This document shows positions 23,405 to 32,589 of a stretch of 54,800 nt of DNA, in pieces; the first letter of the stretch is position 1, and each line of letters opens with the position of its first letter. A program made the position numbers and the translations under genes. The notes beneath the pieces are model-generated. The model did not search any database and was not told where the DNA came from. It saw only the letters and a list, made by a program, of their open reading frames with translations. The stretch covers positions 1 through 54,800 of the forward strand of contig CAMBRF010000021.1 in the NCBI GenBank assembly GCA_945870225.1. Direction: 5' to 3'. The DNA comes from PVC group bacterium. GTDB lineage: Bacteria; Verrucomicrobiota; Kiritimatiellia; CAIKKV01; CAITUY01.

Positions 23405-25885
23405 ATGGGTAATCTTGGAAATTACACGCCGCGGGCTCAGCAGGTCATCCAGTTGGCGCGTGCCGAGGCCGAGAGGTTTAATCACTCCTATGTGGGCACC
23501 GAGCATATCCTGCTGGGATTGGTCGCGTTAGGCCAGGGGGTCGCGGTTTCCGTCCTGGAGCGGATGGGGATTTCACTGGAGGCCCTGCGGATGGAGGTCG
23601 AGAAGGCCGCCGGACAAGGACCGGAGACTAAGACGGTCGGGAACGTGCCTTTTACGCCCCGTGCCAAAAAAGTGCTCCAGCTGGCGGCCGCCGAGGCGCG
23701 TGCGCTGAATCACTCCTACGTCGGGACGGAGCACCTGCTGCTCGGACTGTTGCGCGAAGGGGAGGGCGTCGCCGCCCAGGTGCTGCGCAATCTGAATGTG
23801 AACATGGAGACGACACGGGTTGAGGTCATGAAGGAACTCGATCCGAATTTCGAGCCGGGCGAGGAGACGGAAGCGCCGGAGCCGAAAGCCTCCGCCCCGG
23901 CCCAGCCGGGCGCCAAATCCAAGACGCCCGCGCTCAACGCTTTCGGGCGGGATCTGACGGAACTGGCCCGGAAAGGGGCGTTGGATCCCATGATCGGCCG
24001 GGAACCCGAACTGGAGCGGGTGATTCAGATTCTGTGCCGCCGCACCAAGAACAACCCGGTCCTGCTGGGTGAGGCCGGGGTGGGCAAGACGGCGATTGCG
24101 GAAGGCTTGGCACAATCCATTGTCGAGGGCCAGGTGCCGGAAATTCTGAGGGACAAACGCGTGGTCGCGCTGGATCTTGCGCTCATGATCGCGGGGACAA
24201 AATATCGCGGCCAGTTCGAGGAGCGGATCAAGGCGGTCATGGAGGAAATCAAACGGAGCGGCAACGTCATGCTCTTCGTGGATGAACTCCATACCATTGT
24301 CGGGGCCGGGTCGGCGGAAGGCACGATGGACGCCTCGAATATCATCAAACCCGCCCTGGCGCGCGGTGAGTTGCAGTGTATCGGCGCTACGACCCTGGAT
24401 GAGTACCGCAAGCACATCGAGAAGGACGCCGCGCTGGAACGCCGGTTCCAGACCGTCAAGGTTGCCGAACCGACGGTCGACGAGGCCATTCGGATCCTGA
24501 AGGGCATCCGCTACAAGTACGAAGAGCATCATAAGATCAAGATCACGGATGACGCCATCGAGGCGGCCGTCAAACTAACCGATCGGTATCTGTCCGGCCG
24601 GCATCTCCCGGACAAGGCGATTGATACGATTGACGAGGCGGGGTCCCGGGCCAGGATCATGGCCACCACGCGATCGCCGGATTTGCGCAAGAAGGAACAG
24701 GCGATTGAGAAGATTCGCGTCGCCAAGGAAGCGGCCATCAAGGCGCAGAAGTTCGAGGAGGCGGCGCGCCTGCGTGACCGCGAACGTCAGGAACGCGAAA
24801 CACTCGAGGAGAATGTGAAAAAGTGGCGCGAAACCGCCGGCAAGAAGCGGGTCAAGGTCACGGAAGAGGACGTCATGGCGGTGGTCTCCAAATGGACCGG
24901 CGTGCCGCTGAAAAGGATGGAAGGCAAGGAACTGGCCCGTCTGCTTCACATGGAAGAGGAATTGGGCGGCCGTGTGATCGGGCAGAATGCGGCGCTGGTG
25001 ACTCTGTCCAAGGCGCTGCGCCGGTCCCGTGCCGATCTGAAGGATCCTCGCCGTCCGATCGGTTCCTTTGTGTTCATGGGGCCGACCGGGGTGGGCAAGA
25101 CGTTACTGGCCAAGGCACTGGCCGAGTTCATGTTCGACGATGCCAATGCGTTGATCCAGCTCGACATGTCGGAGTACATGGAGAAGTTCACGGTTTCTCG
25201 CCTGGTGGGGTCGCCGCCGGGGTATGTCGGCTACGAGGAGGGCGGACAGCTGTCCGAGAAGGTCCGGCGCCGACCGTATTCGGTCGTGTTGTTTGACGAG
25301 ATCGAAAAGGCGCATCCCGATGTCATGCACATGTTGCTCCAGATCATGGAGGAGGGTCGCCTGACCGACAGCTACGGGCGGGTCATCGATTTCCGGAACA
25401 CCGTGATCATTCTCACCACGAATCTGGGGTCTGACTTCATCCGCAAGGGGGGGCTGGGCTTTACCGAGTCGAGCGAGAGTGTGGATTACGAGACCCTCAA
25501 GTTGCGCATGCTGGATGAGGTGAAACGGGTCTTTAAACCGGAGTTTATCAACCGGATCGATGACCTGGTGGTGTTCCGTCAACTGGGGCGCGAGGATAAC
25601 GTCAAGATTCTCGCGCTGGAAGTGGCCAAGGTCAAGGTGAGGCTGGCGACCAAAGGCATCGATCTCCGGCTCGCGCCGACGGCACAGGAGTTTCTGCTGG
25701 AAAAAGGGTTTGACCAGGCGATGGGAGCCCGTCCGCTGCGGCGTGCCGTTCAGCGGTACTTGGAAGATCCGCTCGCCGAGGAAATTCTCCGCGGTGATTT
25801 GCAGGGAGCCGAAACGGTTGAGGTGGTGAAGGCGGACGGCGGGCTGGCCTTCAGGGTGGTGGCCGGTGCGGCGGTGAAAGTCTAG
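23405..25885 (+). CDS. clpC: AAA+ unfoldase ClpC
   Basis: An 826-residue Hsp100 chaperone that feeds proteins, including arginine-phosphorylated ones, to ClpP. It contains a double Clp-N domain (two NHSYVGTEH repeats, about 20-150) and AAA-1 with Walker [12 protein letters not shown] (about 220). A middle region holds a UVR-type [11 protein letters not shown] helix. AAA-2 has [16 protein letters not shown] (about 560) and a C-terminal sensor/D2 domain. A TTG six bases upstream is in frame. The ATG at 23405 was preferred because the family begins there, although AAGGAAAG sits between the possible spacings. The UVR helix is typical of ClpC rather than ClpB or ClpA and fits McsA control. Confidence 0.95.
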   Translation: MGNLGNYTPRAQQVIQLARAEAERFNHSYVGTEHILLGLVALGQGVAVSVLERMGISLEALRMEVEKAAGQGPETKTVGNVPFTPRAKKVLQLAAAEARALNHSYVGTEHLLLGLLREGEGVAAQVLRNLNVNMETTRVEVMKELDPNFEPGEETEAPEPKASAPAQPGAKSKTPALNAFGRDLTELARKGALDPMIGREPELERVIQILCRRTKNNPVLLGEAGVGKTAIAEGLAQSIVEGQVPEILRDKRVVALDLALMIAGTKYRGQFEERIKAVMEEIKRSGNVMLFVDELHTIVGAGSAEGTMDASNIIKPALARGELQCIGATTLDEYRKHIEKDAALERRFQTVKVAEPTVDEAIRILKGIRYKYEEHHKIKITDDAIEAAVKLTDRYLSGRHLPDKAIDTIDEAGSRARIMATTRSPDLRKKEQAIEKIRVAKEAAIKAQKFEEAARLRDRERQERETLEENVKKWRETAGKKRVKVTEEDVMAVVSKWTGVPLKRMEGKELARLLHMEEELGGRVIGQNAALVTLSKALRRSRADLKDPRRPIGSFVFMGPTGVGKTLLAKALAEFMFDDANALIQLDMSEYMEKFTVSRLVGSPPGYVGYEEGGQLSEKVRRRPYSVVLFDEIEKAHPDVMHMLLQIMEEGRLTDSYGRVIDFRNTVIILTTNLGSDFIRKGGLGFTESSESVDYETLKLRMLDEVKRVFKPEFINRIDDLVVFRQLGREDNVKILALEVAKVKVRLATKGIDLRLAPTAQEFLLEKGFDQAMGARPLRRAVQRYLEDPLAEEILRGDLQGAETVEVVKADGGLAFRVVAGAAVKV

Positions 25886-25916
25886 ACGTCCGGATCGCTC
25901 CGGAGTTCCGTGAAGG

Positions 25917-25948
25917 TGCGCGCCTGGCAGGGCGCGCATCGGTTGTTT
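25917..25948. terminator. Hairpin between clpC and ffh (possible terminator, TGCGCGC family)
   Basis: TGCGCGCC (25917-25924) pairs fully with GGCGCGCA (25931-25938) over a 6-nt loop and is followed by TCGGTTGTTTT. It could end the clpC transcript weakly. The same core occurs in hairpins at 3131 and 45866, so it may be a dispersed palindrome co-opted here. Confidence 0.5.
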
Positions 25949-25961
25949 TGAGGAGGCACGC

Positions 25962-27290
25962 TTGTTTGAGTCTTTGTCCAGTTCTCTCGATTCGATCTTC
26001 CGGAAATTACGCGGCTATGGACGGTTGACGGAGCCCAATATCCGCGAGGCCATGCGCGAGGTGCGCATGGCGCTGCTGGAAGCCGACGTGAATTACGAGG
26101 TGGCGCGCGACTTCATCGCCAAAGTCAGCGAGCGCTGCGTGGGGCAGGAAGTGCTGGAGAGCATTACGCCCGGCCAGCAGGTCATCAAGCGGGTGAATGA
26201 CGAGCTGGTGTCGCTGCTGGGAGGGAATCAGTCCCGCCGGCTGGACCTCACCCCGCGCCCCGCCCCGGTCATGCTGGTTGGCCTGCACGGATCCGGCAAG
26301 ACCACCACGGCGTCAAAGCTGGCCGCGCTCTGGAAGAAGGAGCGGTTGAATGTGCTGCTGGTGGGCGCGGACATTCGCCGTCCGGCGGCGGTCGATCAAC
26401 TGGCGGTCCTGGCGCAACAGGTCGGGGTTGACATGCTTGCGCCTGAAAAGGGCGAGAGCGTTCCGGACCTGGGGCGGCGCGCGATGAAGGCGGCCGCGGG
26501 GCGGGACGTCGTGTTATTCGACACCGGTGGCCGTTTTCAGATCGATGAGGAACTGGTGCAGGAACTCAAGGATCTGCGCGAAACGGTGACCTGCCGGAAT
26601 ACGGTCCTGGTGGTGGATGCCGCCATCGGGCAGGAATCGGTGCATGTCGCGGGCGCTTTTCACAAGGCGCTTGATCTCAAGGGGTTGATTCTCACGAAAC
26701 TGGATGGCGACGCCCGCGGCGGGGCGGCGCTCTCCATCCAGTCGGTGACGGGGTGTCCGATTCTCTACACCGGGGTGGGCGAGCGGGCCGGGGATCTGGA
26801 ACCTTTCTTTCCCGAACGCATGGCGTCGCGGATCCTCGGCATGGGGGATATTGTCAGTCTGGTCGAAAAAGTCCAGGAGTCGGTTGACTTAAATCAGGCC
26901 GCCGGCCTCGAAAAAAAACTGCGGTCCAACCGGTTGGACCTGGAGGATTTTCTCGTGCAATTGGGGCAACTCCGGAAAATGGGGCCTCTGGAAAACATTC
27001 TCGAGATGATGCCGATGGGGGGGCAGATCAAGGCCAAGATGAAGGATGCCGCCGGGGCGGGGCATGATTTTACCCGTTTTGCCAAGCGGGCGGAGGCGAT
27101 TATTCGGAGCATGACCCCCAGGGAACGGCGCCACCCGGAGGTGTTGAATGCGAGCCGGAAACGGCGGATTGCGGGCGGCAGCGGCACCCAGGTTCAGGAT
27201 GTGAACGAATTGCTTAAACAGTTTGATCAGGCGCGCGAAATGGCCAAACGGTTCGGAGGCCTGCAAAAGAGGTTGCGCCCTCGCCGGTAA
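25962..27290 (+). CDS. ffh: Signal recognition particle protein Ffh
   Basis: The 442-residue SRP GTPase targets nascent membrane proteins to FtsY and SecYEG. The N-terminal helical bundle starts MFESLSSSLDSIFRKL; the G1 loop GLHGSGKTTTASKLA is near 106-120. G3 reads DTGGR instead of the usual DTAGR, G4 is TKLDGDARGGAALS, and the M domain (about 300-430) contains QLRKMGPLENILEMMPMGG. The start is TTG at 25962 with GAGGAGG 6-12 bases upstream; no closer ATG fits the family. It leads the block of translation genes, the usual ffh-rpsP neighbourhood. Confidence 0.95.
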   Translation: MFESLSSSLDSIFRKLRGYGRLTEPNIREAMREVRMALLEADVNYEVARDFIAKVSERCVGQEVLESITPGQQVIKRVNDELVSLLGGNQSRRLDLTPRPAPVMLVGLHGSGKTTTASKLAALWKKERLNVLLVGADIRRPAAVDQLAVLAQQVGVDMLAPEKGESVPDLGRRAMKAAAGRDVVLFDTGGRFQIDEELVQELKDLRETVTCRNTVLVVDAAIGQESVHVAGAFHKALDLKGLILTKLDGDARGGAALSIQSVTGCPILYTGVGERAGDLEPFFPERMASRILGMGDIVSLVEKVQESVDLNQAAGLEKKLRSNRLDLEDFLVQLGQLRKMGPLENILEMMPMGGQIKAKMKDAAGAGHDFTRFAKRAEAIIRSMTPRERRHPEVLNASRKRRIAGGSGTQVQDVNELLKQFDQAREMAKRFGGLQKRLRPRR

Positions 27291-27369
27291 TGTGCCATAT
27301 TCGTCCGCTTTGTAAGTCAAGCGCTTATCAGGAGCTTCGCGTCCGGGAGCGTCGTTTAAGGAGACTGGA

Positions 27370-27627
27370 ATGGCTGTAAAAATCAGAATGACCCGTACAG
27401 GGGCCAACAAAGACATTAGCTATCGTTTGGTGGCGACGGATGGCCGTTGCCCGCGTGACGGCAAGCATCTGGAAGTCGTCGGTTGGTATGACCCCAAGAA
27501 GACGGGCGTGAATTTTTCGCTGAAGATGGACCGCATTGAGTACTGGAAAAGCAAGGGCGCCCAGCTCAGCGACACGGTGAAAAGCCTGGTCAAGAAGGCC
27601 AACAAGGCGGCCAAGACGAGCGCATGA
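27370..27627 (+). CDS. rpsP: 30S ribosomal protein S16
   Basis: An 85-residue S16, with the typical start MAVKIRMTRTGANKDISYR, the DGRCPRDGKHLEVVGWYDP element and a lysine-rich tail. AAGGAG lies 6-11 bases upstream. It overlaps the next gene by ATGA, so translation is coupled. Confidence 0.97.
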   Translation: MAVKIRMTRTGANKDISYRLVATDGRCPRDGKHLEVVGWYDPKKTGVNFSLKMDRIEYWKSKGAQLSDTVKSLVKKANKAAKTSA

Positions 27628-27854
27628 AGGAGTTTGTCAGCTATATCGTCCGGTCGCTGGCCGAGTACCCGGATGAGATTGCCCTCACCGAAGTGGTGGG
27701 AAAACAGACCACGATTCTTGAGTTGCGTTGTCATCCCAAGGATATCGGGCGCTTGATCGGCCGGAGCGGAAAGACCATTGCGGCCGTGCGGACCCTGTTG
27801 AGCAATCTGGCTGCCAAGCAGGGCCGACGCGCGGTTCTGGAAGTGGCGGAATAG
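27624..27854 (+). CDS. khpA: KH-domain RNA-binding protein KhpA
   Basis: A 76-residue single KH domain. DIGRLIGRSGKTIAAVRTLL is the GxxG RNA-binding loop (IGRSGK) with its following helix, preceded by the LELRCHP strand. Small KH proteins of this type act with KhpB/EloR on sRNA and cell-elongation control in other bacteria. It sits between rpsP and trmD as in many phyla, overlapping rpsP by four bases. Confidence 0.9.
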   Translation: MKEFVSYIVRSLAEYPDEIALTEVVGKQTTILELRCHPKDIGRLIGRSGKTIAAVRTLLSNLAAKQGRRAVLEVAE

Positions 27855-27862
27855 GACAGGCC

Positions 27863-28555
27863 ATGGACGCGCCGTTGAGGGTGGACGTGGTGACGATCTT
27901 CCCGGGGATGCTCAACGGATTCCTGGAAGAGAGTATTCTCAAGCGGTCCGTCCAAAAGGGCTTGGTGGTATTTAATACCGTGGATTTGAGACGATTCACC
28001 ACGGATCGCCACCAGACTACGGATGATCGTGTGTTCGGCGGTGGACCGGGGATGGTGATGAAGCCGGAGCCGTTGTTTGAAGCCGTGGAGTCGGTGATGA
28101 CGCCGGGAGCGCGTGTGGTCCTGATGACCCCGCAGGGGCGCAGGTTTAAGCAGGCGGTTGCCGTTGAGTTGTCGCACGAGCGGCATTTGATCTTTATATG
28201 TGGGCACTATGAGGGTGTGGATGAACGGGTGCGGATGCACCTGGCCACGGATGAAATTTCGATCGGCGACTACGTTCTGACGAATGGAGTCTTGCCGTCG
28301 GCGGTGGTGATTGACGCCGTGGTTCGACTGGTGCCGGGTGTGCTGGGGAATGATGAGGCCACACGTGAAGAGTCCTTCACGGATGGTCGACTCGAATATC
28401 CCCACTATACGCGGCCGCGGGTGTTTCGGGGGTGGGACGTTCCCGAGGTTCTCGTATCCGGGGACCACAAGGAAATCGCCCGTTGGCGGAACGAACAGTC
28501 GGACCGCCGGACGAAGGAAAAAAGACCGGACTTGTCAGAGCAGAGGGAACTATGA
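27863..28555 (+). CDS. trmD: tRNA (guanine-N1-)-methyltransferase TrmD
   Basis: The 230-residue SPOUT enzyme makes m1G37 in tRNA. DVVTIFPGMLNGFLEESILKR (start), the DDRVFGGGPGMVMKPEPL loop, CGHYEGVDERV and EISIGDYVLTNGVLPSAVVIDA (the trefoil-knot SAM site) are all present. It starts eight bases after khpA and overlaps rplS by four bases. Confidence 0.96.
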   Translation: MDAPLRVDVVTIFPGMLNGFLEESILKRSVQKGLVVFNTVDLRRFTTDRHQTTDDRVFGGGPGMVMKPEPLFEAVESVMTPGARVVLMTPQGRRFKQAVAVELSHERHLIFICGHYEGVDERVRMHLATDEISIGDYVLTNGVLPSAVVIDAVVRLVPGVLGNDEATREESFTDGRLEYPHYTRPRVFRGWDVPEVLVSGDHKEIARWRNEQSDRRTKEKRPDLSEQREL

Positions 28556-28935
28556 TTGCTAAAGCATTGGCGACGATTCACAAGGAAAACCTGCGCAAGG
28601 ATACGCTGCCCGCATTTGCGATCGGCGACACCATTAAAATCCAGGTGCGCATTCGTGAAGGCGGCAAGGAACGTCTTCAGGCTTATACGGGCGTCGTGAT
28701 TGCCCGTGACGGCCATGGTTCCACGGAAACGTTCACCGTGCGCCGCCTCGCGCACGGGGTGGGCGTTGAGAGGATTTTCCCGCTGCATTCCCCGAATCTT
28801 GCCCAGCTCGAAGTCGAAAGCTCGGGCCAGACGCGCCGGGCCAAGCTCTACTATCTGCGTGATCGCGCCGGTAAGAGCGCCCGTCTGCGCGAGAAATCGA
28901 AGAGCACGAAGACCGTGCCGGTCGCGAAAGCCTGA
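28552..28935 (+). CDS. rplS: 50S ribosomal protein L19
   Basis: The 127-residue L19 has IGDTIKIQVRIREGGKERLQ, the GVVIARDG strand and FTVRRLAHGVGVERIFPLHSP, followed by RRAKLYYLRDR. A Lys/Ala C-terminal tail extends it beyond the E. coli protein (115). The ATG overlaps the trmD stop (ATGA). Confidence 0.97.
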   Translation: MIAKALATIHKENLRKDTLPAFAIGDTIKIQVRIREGGKERLQAYTGVVIARDGHGSTETFTVRRLAHGVGVERIFPLHSPNLAQLEVESSGQTRRAKLYYLRDRAGKSARLREKSKSTKTVPVAKA

Positions 28936-28945
28936 GGAGCGACCC

Positions 28946-29626
28946 TTGCTCCAGTTCGAACGACAGTTCTGGGAGCAGGGCTGCGTCAGGTTGGCGGGCG
29001 TGGATGAAGCCGGGCGGGGCCCCCTTGCGGGCCCGGTTGTGGCGGCGGCCGTTGTTTTTGACCGGGCCTTTCTGGAAGCCGAGCAGTACGGCGTGCTGCT
29101 CGGGATTGACGATTCCAAAACCCTGTCCGAATCCCAGCGTGAACATTTTTTCGCCCTCCTCACTCAGAGCCCGCACCTGGCCACGGGCGTGGGCTCGGCG
29201 GATGTCGCCGAAATCGATACGCTCAACATCCTGCGGGCCACCCATCTGGCCATGAAACGGGCCCTGCTGGCCCTCGCCCCGCCGCCCGATTTCGCCCTGG
29301 TGGACGGACTTCCCGTTCAGGGCCTGCCCTGCCCCTCGCTGGCCATTGTCAAAGGGGATGCGCGCAGCCTCAGCATTGCCGCCGCCAGTATTGTGGCCAA
29401 AGTGACCCGGGACCGCCTGATGCGGGAGCTTGACCGGCACTATCCCGCGTATGGATTTGCGCAACACAAGGGGTATGGCACCCGGGCGCATTTGCAGGCC
29501 CTGCTGACGGAGGGGCCGAGCCCGGTGCATCGGCGTTCCTTCCGCCCGGTGCGGGAGGCCATGCGCATCCGCCTGTCGGGTGAATCCCGGACGGAAAACC
29601 CCGGTCAGGACCTGGAGCTCGTGTGA
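28946..29626 (+). CDS. rnhB: Ribonuclease HII
   Basis: The 226-residue enzyme cuts RNA in RNA-DNA hybrids and single ribonucleotides in DNA. Catalytic acids are visible in GVDEAGRGPLAGPVVAAAVV (about 15-34) and in LVDGLPV. DDSKTLSE, SIAAASIVAKVTRD and YGFAQHKGYGTRAH complete the signature. The start is TTG at 28946 with a strong GAGGAG six bases upstream; no ATG lies nearby. It overlaps yraN by four bases (GTGA). Confidence 0.94.
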   Translation: MLQFERQFWEQGCVRLAGVDEAGRGPLAGPVVAAAVVFDRAFLEAEQYGVLLGIDDSKTLSESQREHFFALLTQSPHLATGVGSADVAEIDTLNILRATHLAMKRALLALAPPPDFALVDGLPVQGLPCPSLAIVKGDARSLSIAAASIVAKVTRDRLMRELDRHYPAYGFAQHKGYGTRAHLQALLTEGPSPVHRRSFRPVREAMRIRLSGESRTENPGQDLELV

Positions 29627-30027
29627 GATTGCCCCGGCTTCCCTTTCATCTCCGGACCGGCGTGTGGGGCGAGGCGCGTGCGGCCGACTTCCTGAAGGAG
29701 CGGGGTTATAAAATTATCGGGCGGCGCGTGCGCATCGGGCTTCGGGATGAATTGGACCTGGTGGCCCGGCAGGGCGAGGTGCTGGTTTTTGTCGAGGTCA
29801 AGACGCGCGCGGATGAGGATTTCGGTCGTCCTATCGCCTCTGTGGACCGCGGCAAGCGGCATACGCTTTCACGTGCCGCCGTGCGGTATCTCAAGAAACT
29901 GAAAACCCCTGTTTCATTCCGATTCGATGTGGTCGAGGTTGTTGGACGGGAAGGGGACGAGGCCCCTCTGATCCGCCACATCGAAAACGCCTTTCCGTTA
30001 GACCGGTGTTATAACCTTCCCTGGTGA
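29623..30027 (+). CDS. YraN/UPF0102 endonuclease-like protein
   Basis: The 134-residue protein has the Holliday-junction-resolvase-like fold with the acidic ELDLVARQGEVLVFVEVKTR core (about 43-62) and an early G-x-x-A-E-like segment (GEARAADFLKERGYKI). The function in vivo is unclear. Genes of this family almost always follow rnhB. The start is GTG overlapping the rnhB stop. Confidence 0.9.
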   Translation: MRLPRLPFHLRTGVWGEARAADFLKERGYKIIGRRVRIGLRDELDLVARQGEVLVFVEVKTRADEDFGRPIASVDRGKRHTLSRAAVRYLKKLKTPVSFRFDVVEVVGREGDEAPLIRHIENAFPLDRCYNLPW

Positions 30028-30155
30028 GTCGGGCAGGTTTTTTCATCCTTGCATTTTCCAGGCTGATCCGTATCCTATCCGCCTTTCTTAACAGTCCCGG
30101 GTGTCCGGGACGGAAGCGAGTGTTGTGCCGGCCTCCGGTACGACCAAAGCGGATT

Positions 30156-30172
30156 GTCCCGCCTGGCGGGAC
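30156..30172 (+). promoter_or_regulatory. Hairpin in the rpsB leader
   Basis: GTCCCGC (30156-30162) pairs with GCGGGAC (30166-30172) over a 3-nt loop, eight bases before GGAGGA of rpsB. Its position could let it affect S2 translation, as rpsB leaders do elsewhere, but it does not match a known S2-binding motif that I can verify. Confidence 0.3.
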
Positions 30173-30191
30173 TTATAAGTGGAGGATTGCC

Positions 30192-31136
30192 ATGGATACT
30201 GCCCAGATACCGTCGGAAGTTAGCGTTCAGGACCTGCTCGATGCAGGCGTTCACTTCGGTCATCAGACCAAGCGTTGGAATCCCAAAATGAAGTCGTTTG
30301 TCTTCGGCAAGCGCAATGGGATTCATATCATTGACCTCGCCAAGACCGTCGAGCAGCTCGCGAAGGCCAAGCAGTTCGTCTACGACACGGCGGCACACGG
30401 CCGGCCGATCCTGTTCGTGGGGACCAAGAAGCAGGCCCAGCAGGTGACCAAGGAACTGGCCGAGTTCTGTGGTCAGCCGTTCATCAATACCCGCTGGTTG
30501 GGCGGCACGCTGACCAATAGCCAGACCATCCGCAAGCGCATCAAGTACCTGCGCCAGTTGGAGAAGATGGAGAAGGACGGTTCCTTCGACAAGATGCCCA
30601 AGAAGGAAGTTTCAGTCCTGCGCCATGAGCTGGAGAAACTGCGCAAGAACCTCTCCGGCATTGCCGATATGGACGGTCACCCCGGCGCCATGTTCGTGGT
30701 GGATGTGAATCGCGAAGCGATCGCCATTGCCGAGGCCAACCGCCTGCATGTTCCCGTCATTGCCATCGTGGATACGAACTGCGATCCCGAGCTGATCGAT
30801 TACCCGATTCCGGGTAATGATGACGCGATTCGCGGGATCACGCTGATTGCGGGTGTGCTGGCGAATGCCATTGCCAAGGGCGCGTCGGAGTATTCCAAGA
30901 TTGCGGCGGAAGAAGCCCGGGCACGCCAGGCTGCCGGTCTGCCCCCGATCGAAGCCGCCAAGCCGGCGGAAGAAGGTCGCCGGCAGGAGCGCCGTCCCCG
31001 CGGGGACAACCGCGGGGGTCCGCGGGGTGATAATCGCGGAGCGCCGCAGCGCCGCCGTCCCGCCGCCAAGGCGGCCCCGGCCGCTGCCGCCGCCAAGGCT
31101 GACGTTGCCGAAGCCCCGGCGGCCGATCCGGCCTGA
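30192..31136 (+). CDS. rpsB: 30S ribosomal protein S2 with extended C-terminal tail
   Basis: The 314-residue S2. The core (about 1-245) has LLDAGVHFGHQTKRWNPKM, FVGTKKQAQ, NTRWLGGTLTN and IVDTNCDPELIDYPIPGNDDA in order. After the core comes a ~65-residue low-complexity tail rich in Arg/Gly/Asp (two RGDNRG units) and then Ala/Pro. The start at 30192 is set by GGAGGA five bases upstream. It is separated from yraN by 164 nt, so it probably has its own promoter, and it is followed by tsf as usual. Confidence 0.96.
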   Translation: MDTAQIPSEVSVQDLLDAGVHFGHQTKRWNPKMKSFVFGKRNGIHIIDLAKTVEQLAKAKQFVYDTAAHGRPILFVGTKKQAQQVTKELAEFCGQPFINTRWLGGTLTNSQTIRKRIKYLRQLEKMEKDGSFDKMPKKEVSVLRHELEKLRKNLSGIADMDGHPGAMFVVDVNREAIAIAEANRLHVPVIAIVDTNCDPELIDYPIPGNDDAIRGITLIAGVLANAIAKGASEYSKIAAEEARARQAAGLPPIEAAKPAEEGRRQERRPRGDNRGGPRGDNRGAPQRRRPAAKAAPAAAAAKADVAEAPAADPA

Positions 31137-31216
31137 GCCGGTACGTTACGCGGAGTTTACCCATGAGCGGGCCGAACGGTTGACCCCGTCGGCCCTTCAA
31201 GAAAAGGAGATCAAAA

Positions 31217-32053
31217 ATGGCTGAGATTACAGCAGCAATGGTTCAGGAGTTGCGTGAGGCGACCAACGTTGGAATGATGGAATGCAAGCGTGCGCTGGTG
31301 GAGGCCGCCGGCGACAAGGACAAGGCCATCCGCCTGTTGCGTGAGCGGGGCGTGGCGATCGCCGCCAAGAAGGCCAGTCGGACCGCCAATCAGGGGCTGA
31401 TTTCCTCGGCGACGCGCGACGGCAAAGTCGGCGCTTTGGTCGAGGTCAACTGCGAGACGGATTTCGTGGCGAAGAACGAGGGGTTCCAGAAATTTGTCAA
31501 GAGCCTGGCCACGAAGGCGCTCGATCTGGCCGATGGAACCATCGGCGAGGCTGCCCGGGCCGACGTGACGGCGAAGGTGGCCGAGATCGGCGAGAACATC
31601 ATTGCCAAGCGTAATATCCGCTACACCTTGCAGGGCAAGGGTACCATCATCACCTACATCCATCTGGCCGGCAAGGTCGGCGTGATGCTGGAAGTGGGAT
31701 GCGGCCAGGACGCTACGGTCGAGAAGGCCGCCTTTCAGGAGCTTGTCCGGGATCTGACGTTACATGTCACCGCCTGCAGCCCCAGGAGCCTGTCACGGGA
31801 TGAAGTGCCGGCGGAGCTTGTGACGGCCGAGCGTGAGATCTATGCCAAGCAGGTCACCGGCAAACCCGCCAATATCGTCGATAAGATTGTAGACGGTAAA
31901 ATGGGCAAGTTCTATTCGCAGGTGTGCATGCTGGAACAGGGCTTCGTGAAGGATCCTGATACGTCCGTGATCAAGTTGTTGGAGGCTAAGGGGAAGGAAC
32001 TGGGCGATACGCTCAGTATCCGCCGCTTTGTCCGCTATCAGCTTGGCGAATAG
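31217..32053 (+). CDS. tsf: Elongation factor Ts
   Basis: The 278-residue nucleotide-exchange factor for EF-Tu. The UBA-like N-terminal TNVGMMECKRALVEAAGD with RLLRERGVAIAAKKASR and the VEVNCETDFVAKNEGF dimer-domain element are present. AAAGGAG lies about eight bases before the ATG. A strong terminator follows at 32074. Confidence 0.97.
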   Translation: MAEITAAMVQELREATNVGMMECKRALVEAAGDKDKAIRLLRERGVAIAAKKASRTANQGLISSATRDGKVGALVEVNCETDFVAKNEGFQKFVKSLATKALDLADGTIGEAARADVTAKVAEIGENIIAKRNIRYTLQGKGTIITYIHLAGKVGVMLEVGCGQDATVEKAAFQELVRDLTLHVTACSPRSLSRDEVPAELVTAEREIYAKQVTGKPANIVDKIVDGKMGKFYSQVCMLEQGFVKDPDTSVIKLLEAKGKELGDTLSIRRFVRYQLGE

Positions 32054-32073
32054 GTCTGGCGGAAACGTTTGAG

Positions 32074-32104
32074 ACGGACCGGGGCTTCCCGGTCCGTTTT
32101 TTTT
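32074..32104 (+). terminator. Rho-independent terminator of rpsB-tsf
   Basis: ACGGACCGGG (32074-32083) pairs fully with CCCGGTCCGT (32088-32097). The loop is GCTT and the downstream run is TTTTTTT. Confidence 0.95.
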
Positions 32105-32121
32105 GTGCTATAGGTGCTGAC

Positions 32122-32481
32122 ATGCCACCTGGAGTCCCTCCCAAGCGCCGGTTTACACCAAGGCTGCCCCCTGCCGCCCTGGATGGCGGGATGTCGATAG
32201 GCCGGCTCATCGGTCCGCTTCTGAAGACCATCAAGCTCGAGGAGCAGTCCCGGTTGGGGGTGTTGGTCGAGAAGTGGGAGGCGGCGATGGGGAAAGCGGT
32301 TGCCGCTCACACGCGGGCCGGGCGCTTGATGAATGGCGAACTTACCGTGTTTGTGGATAGTTCCGTTTGGTTGAGCGAATTGCAGCGCTATGCCCAGCGC
32401 GAAATGCTGGCGAATCTTCAGAAAGCATTCGGGGCGGAGACCATCCATAAGGTTCGGCTTCAACTTGACCCGGGGCAATAA
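32122..32481 (+). CDS. DciA-like (DUF721) protein
   Basis: The 119-residue protein has the DUF721/DciA pattern: an early helix IGRLIGPLLKTI, then VEKWEAAMGKAVAAHTRAGRL, LTVFVDSSVWLSELQRY, and a final hydrophobic strand (VRLQL). DciA proteins help load the replicative helicase DnaB in bacteria without DnaC or DnaI. The first ~23 residues are Pro/Arg-rich and unconserved; an internal ATG (32191) just before SIGRLIG is an alternative start. It sits behind the tsf terminator and needs its own promoter. Confidence 0.75.
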   Translation: MPPGVPPKRRFTPRLPPAALDGGMSIGRLIGPLLKTIKLEEQSRLGVLVEKWEAAMGKAVAAHTRAGRLMNGELTVFVDSSVWLSELQRYAQREMLANLQKAFGAETIHKVRLQLDPGQ

Positions 32482-32495
32482 CCCTGTACTCAAGA

Positions 32496-32570
32496 CGGCT
32501 CGGCGAGACGCCTCGCCCTACCGGAATACAGGGAATTTTCCAAGGTAGGGCGAAGCCTCCGGCTGAGCCG
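32496..32570. repeat. Inverted repeat between convergent genes (27-nt arms)
   Basis: Arms 32496-32522 (CGGCTCGGCGAGACGCCTCG...) and 32544-32570 (GGTAGGGCGAAGCC...) are reverse complements at their outer and inner thirds and differ in the middle. The GGCGAGACGCC core is shared with the palindrome of the structured repeats at 102, 1339, 5304 and 10624 and with the hairpin at 51125. It lies between the DciA-like gene and the kinase gene and could also act as a transcript end. Confidence 0.7.
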
Positions 32571-32589
32571 GTGTTTATTCAGCACGCTG

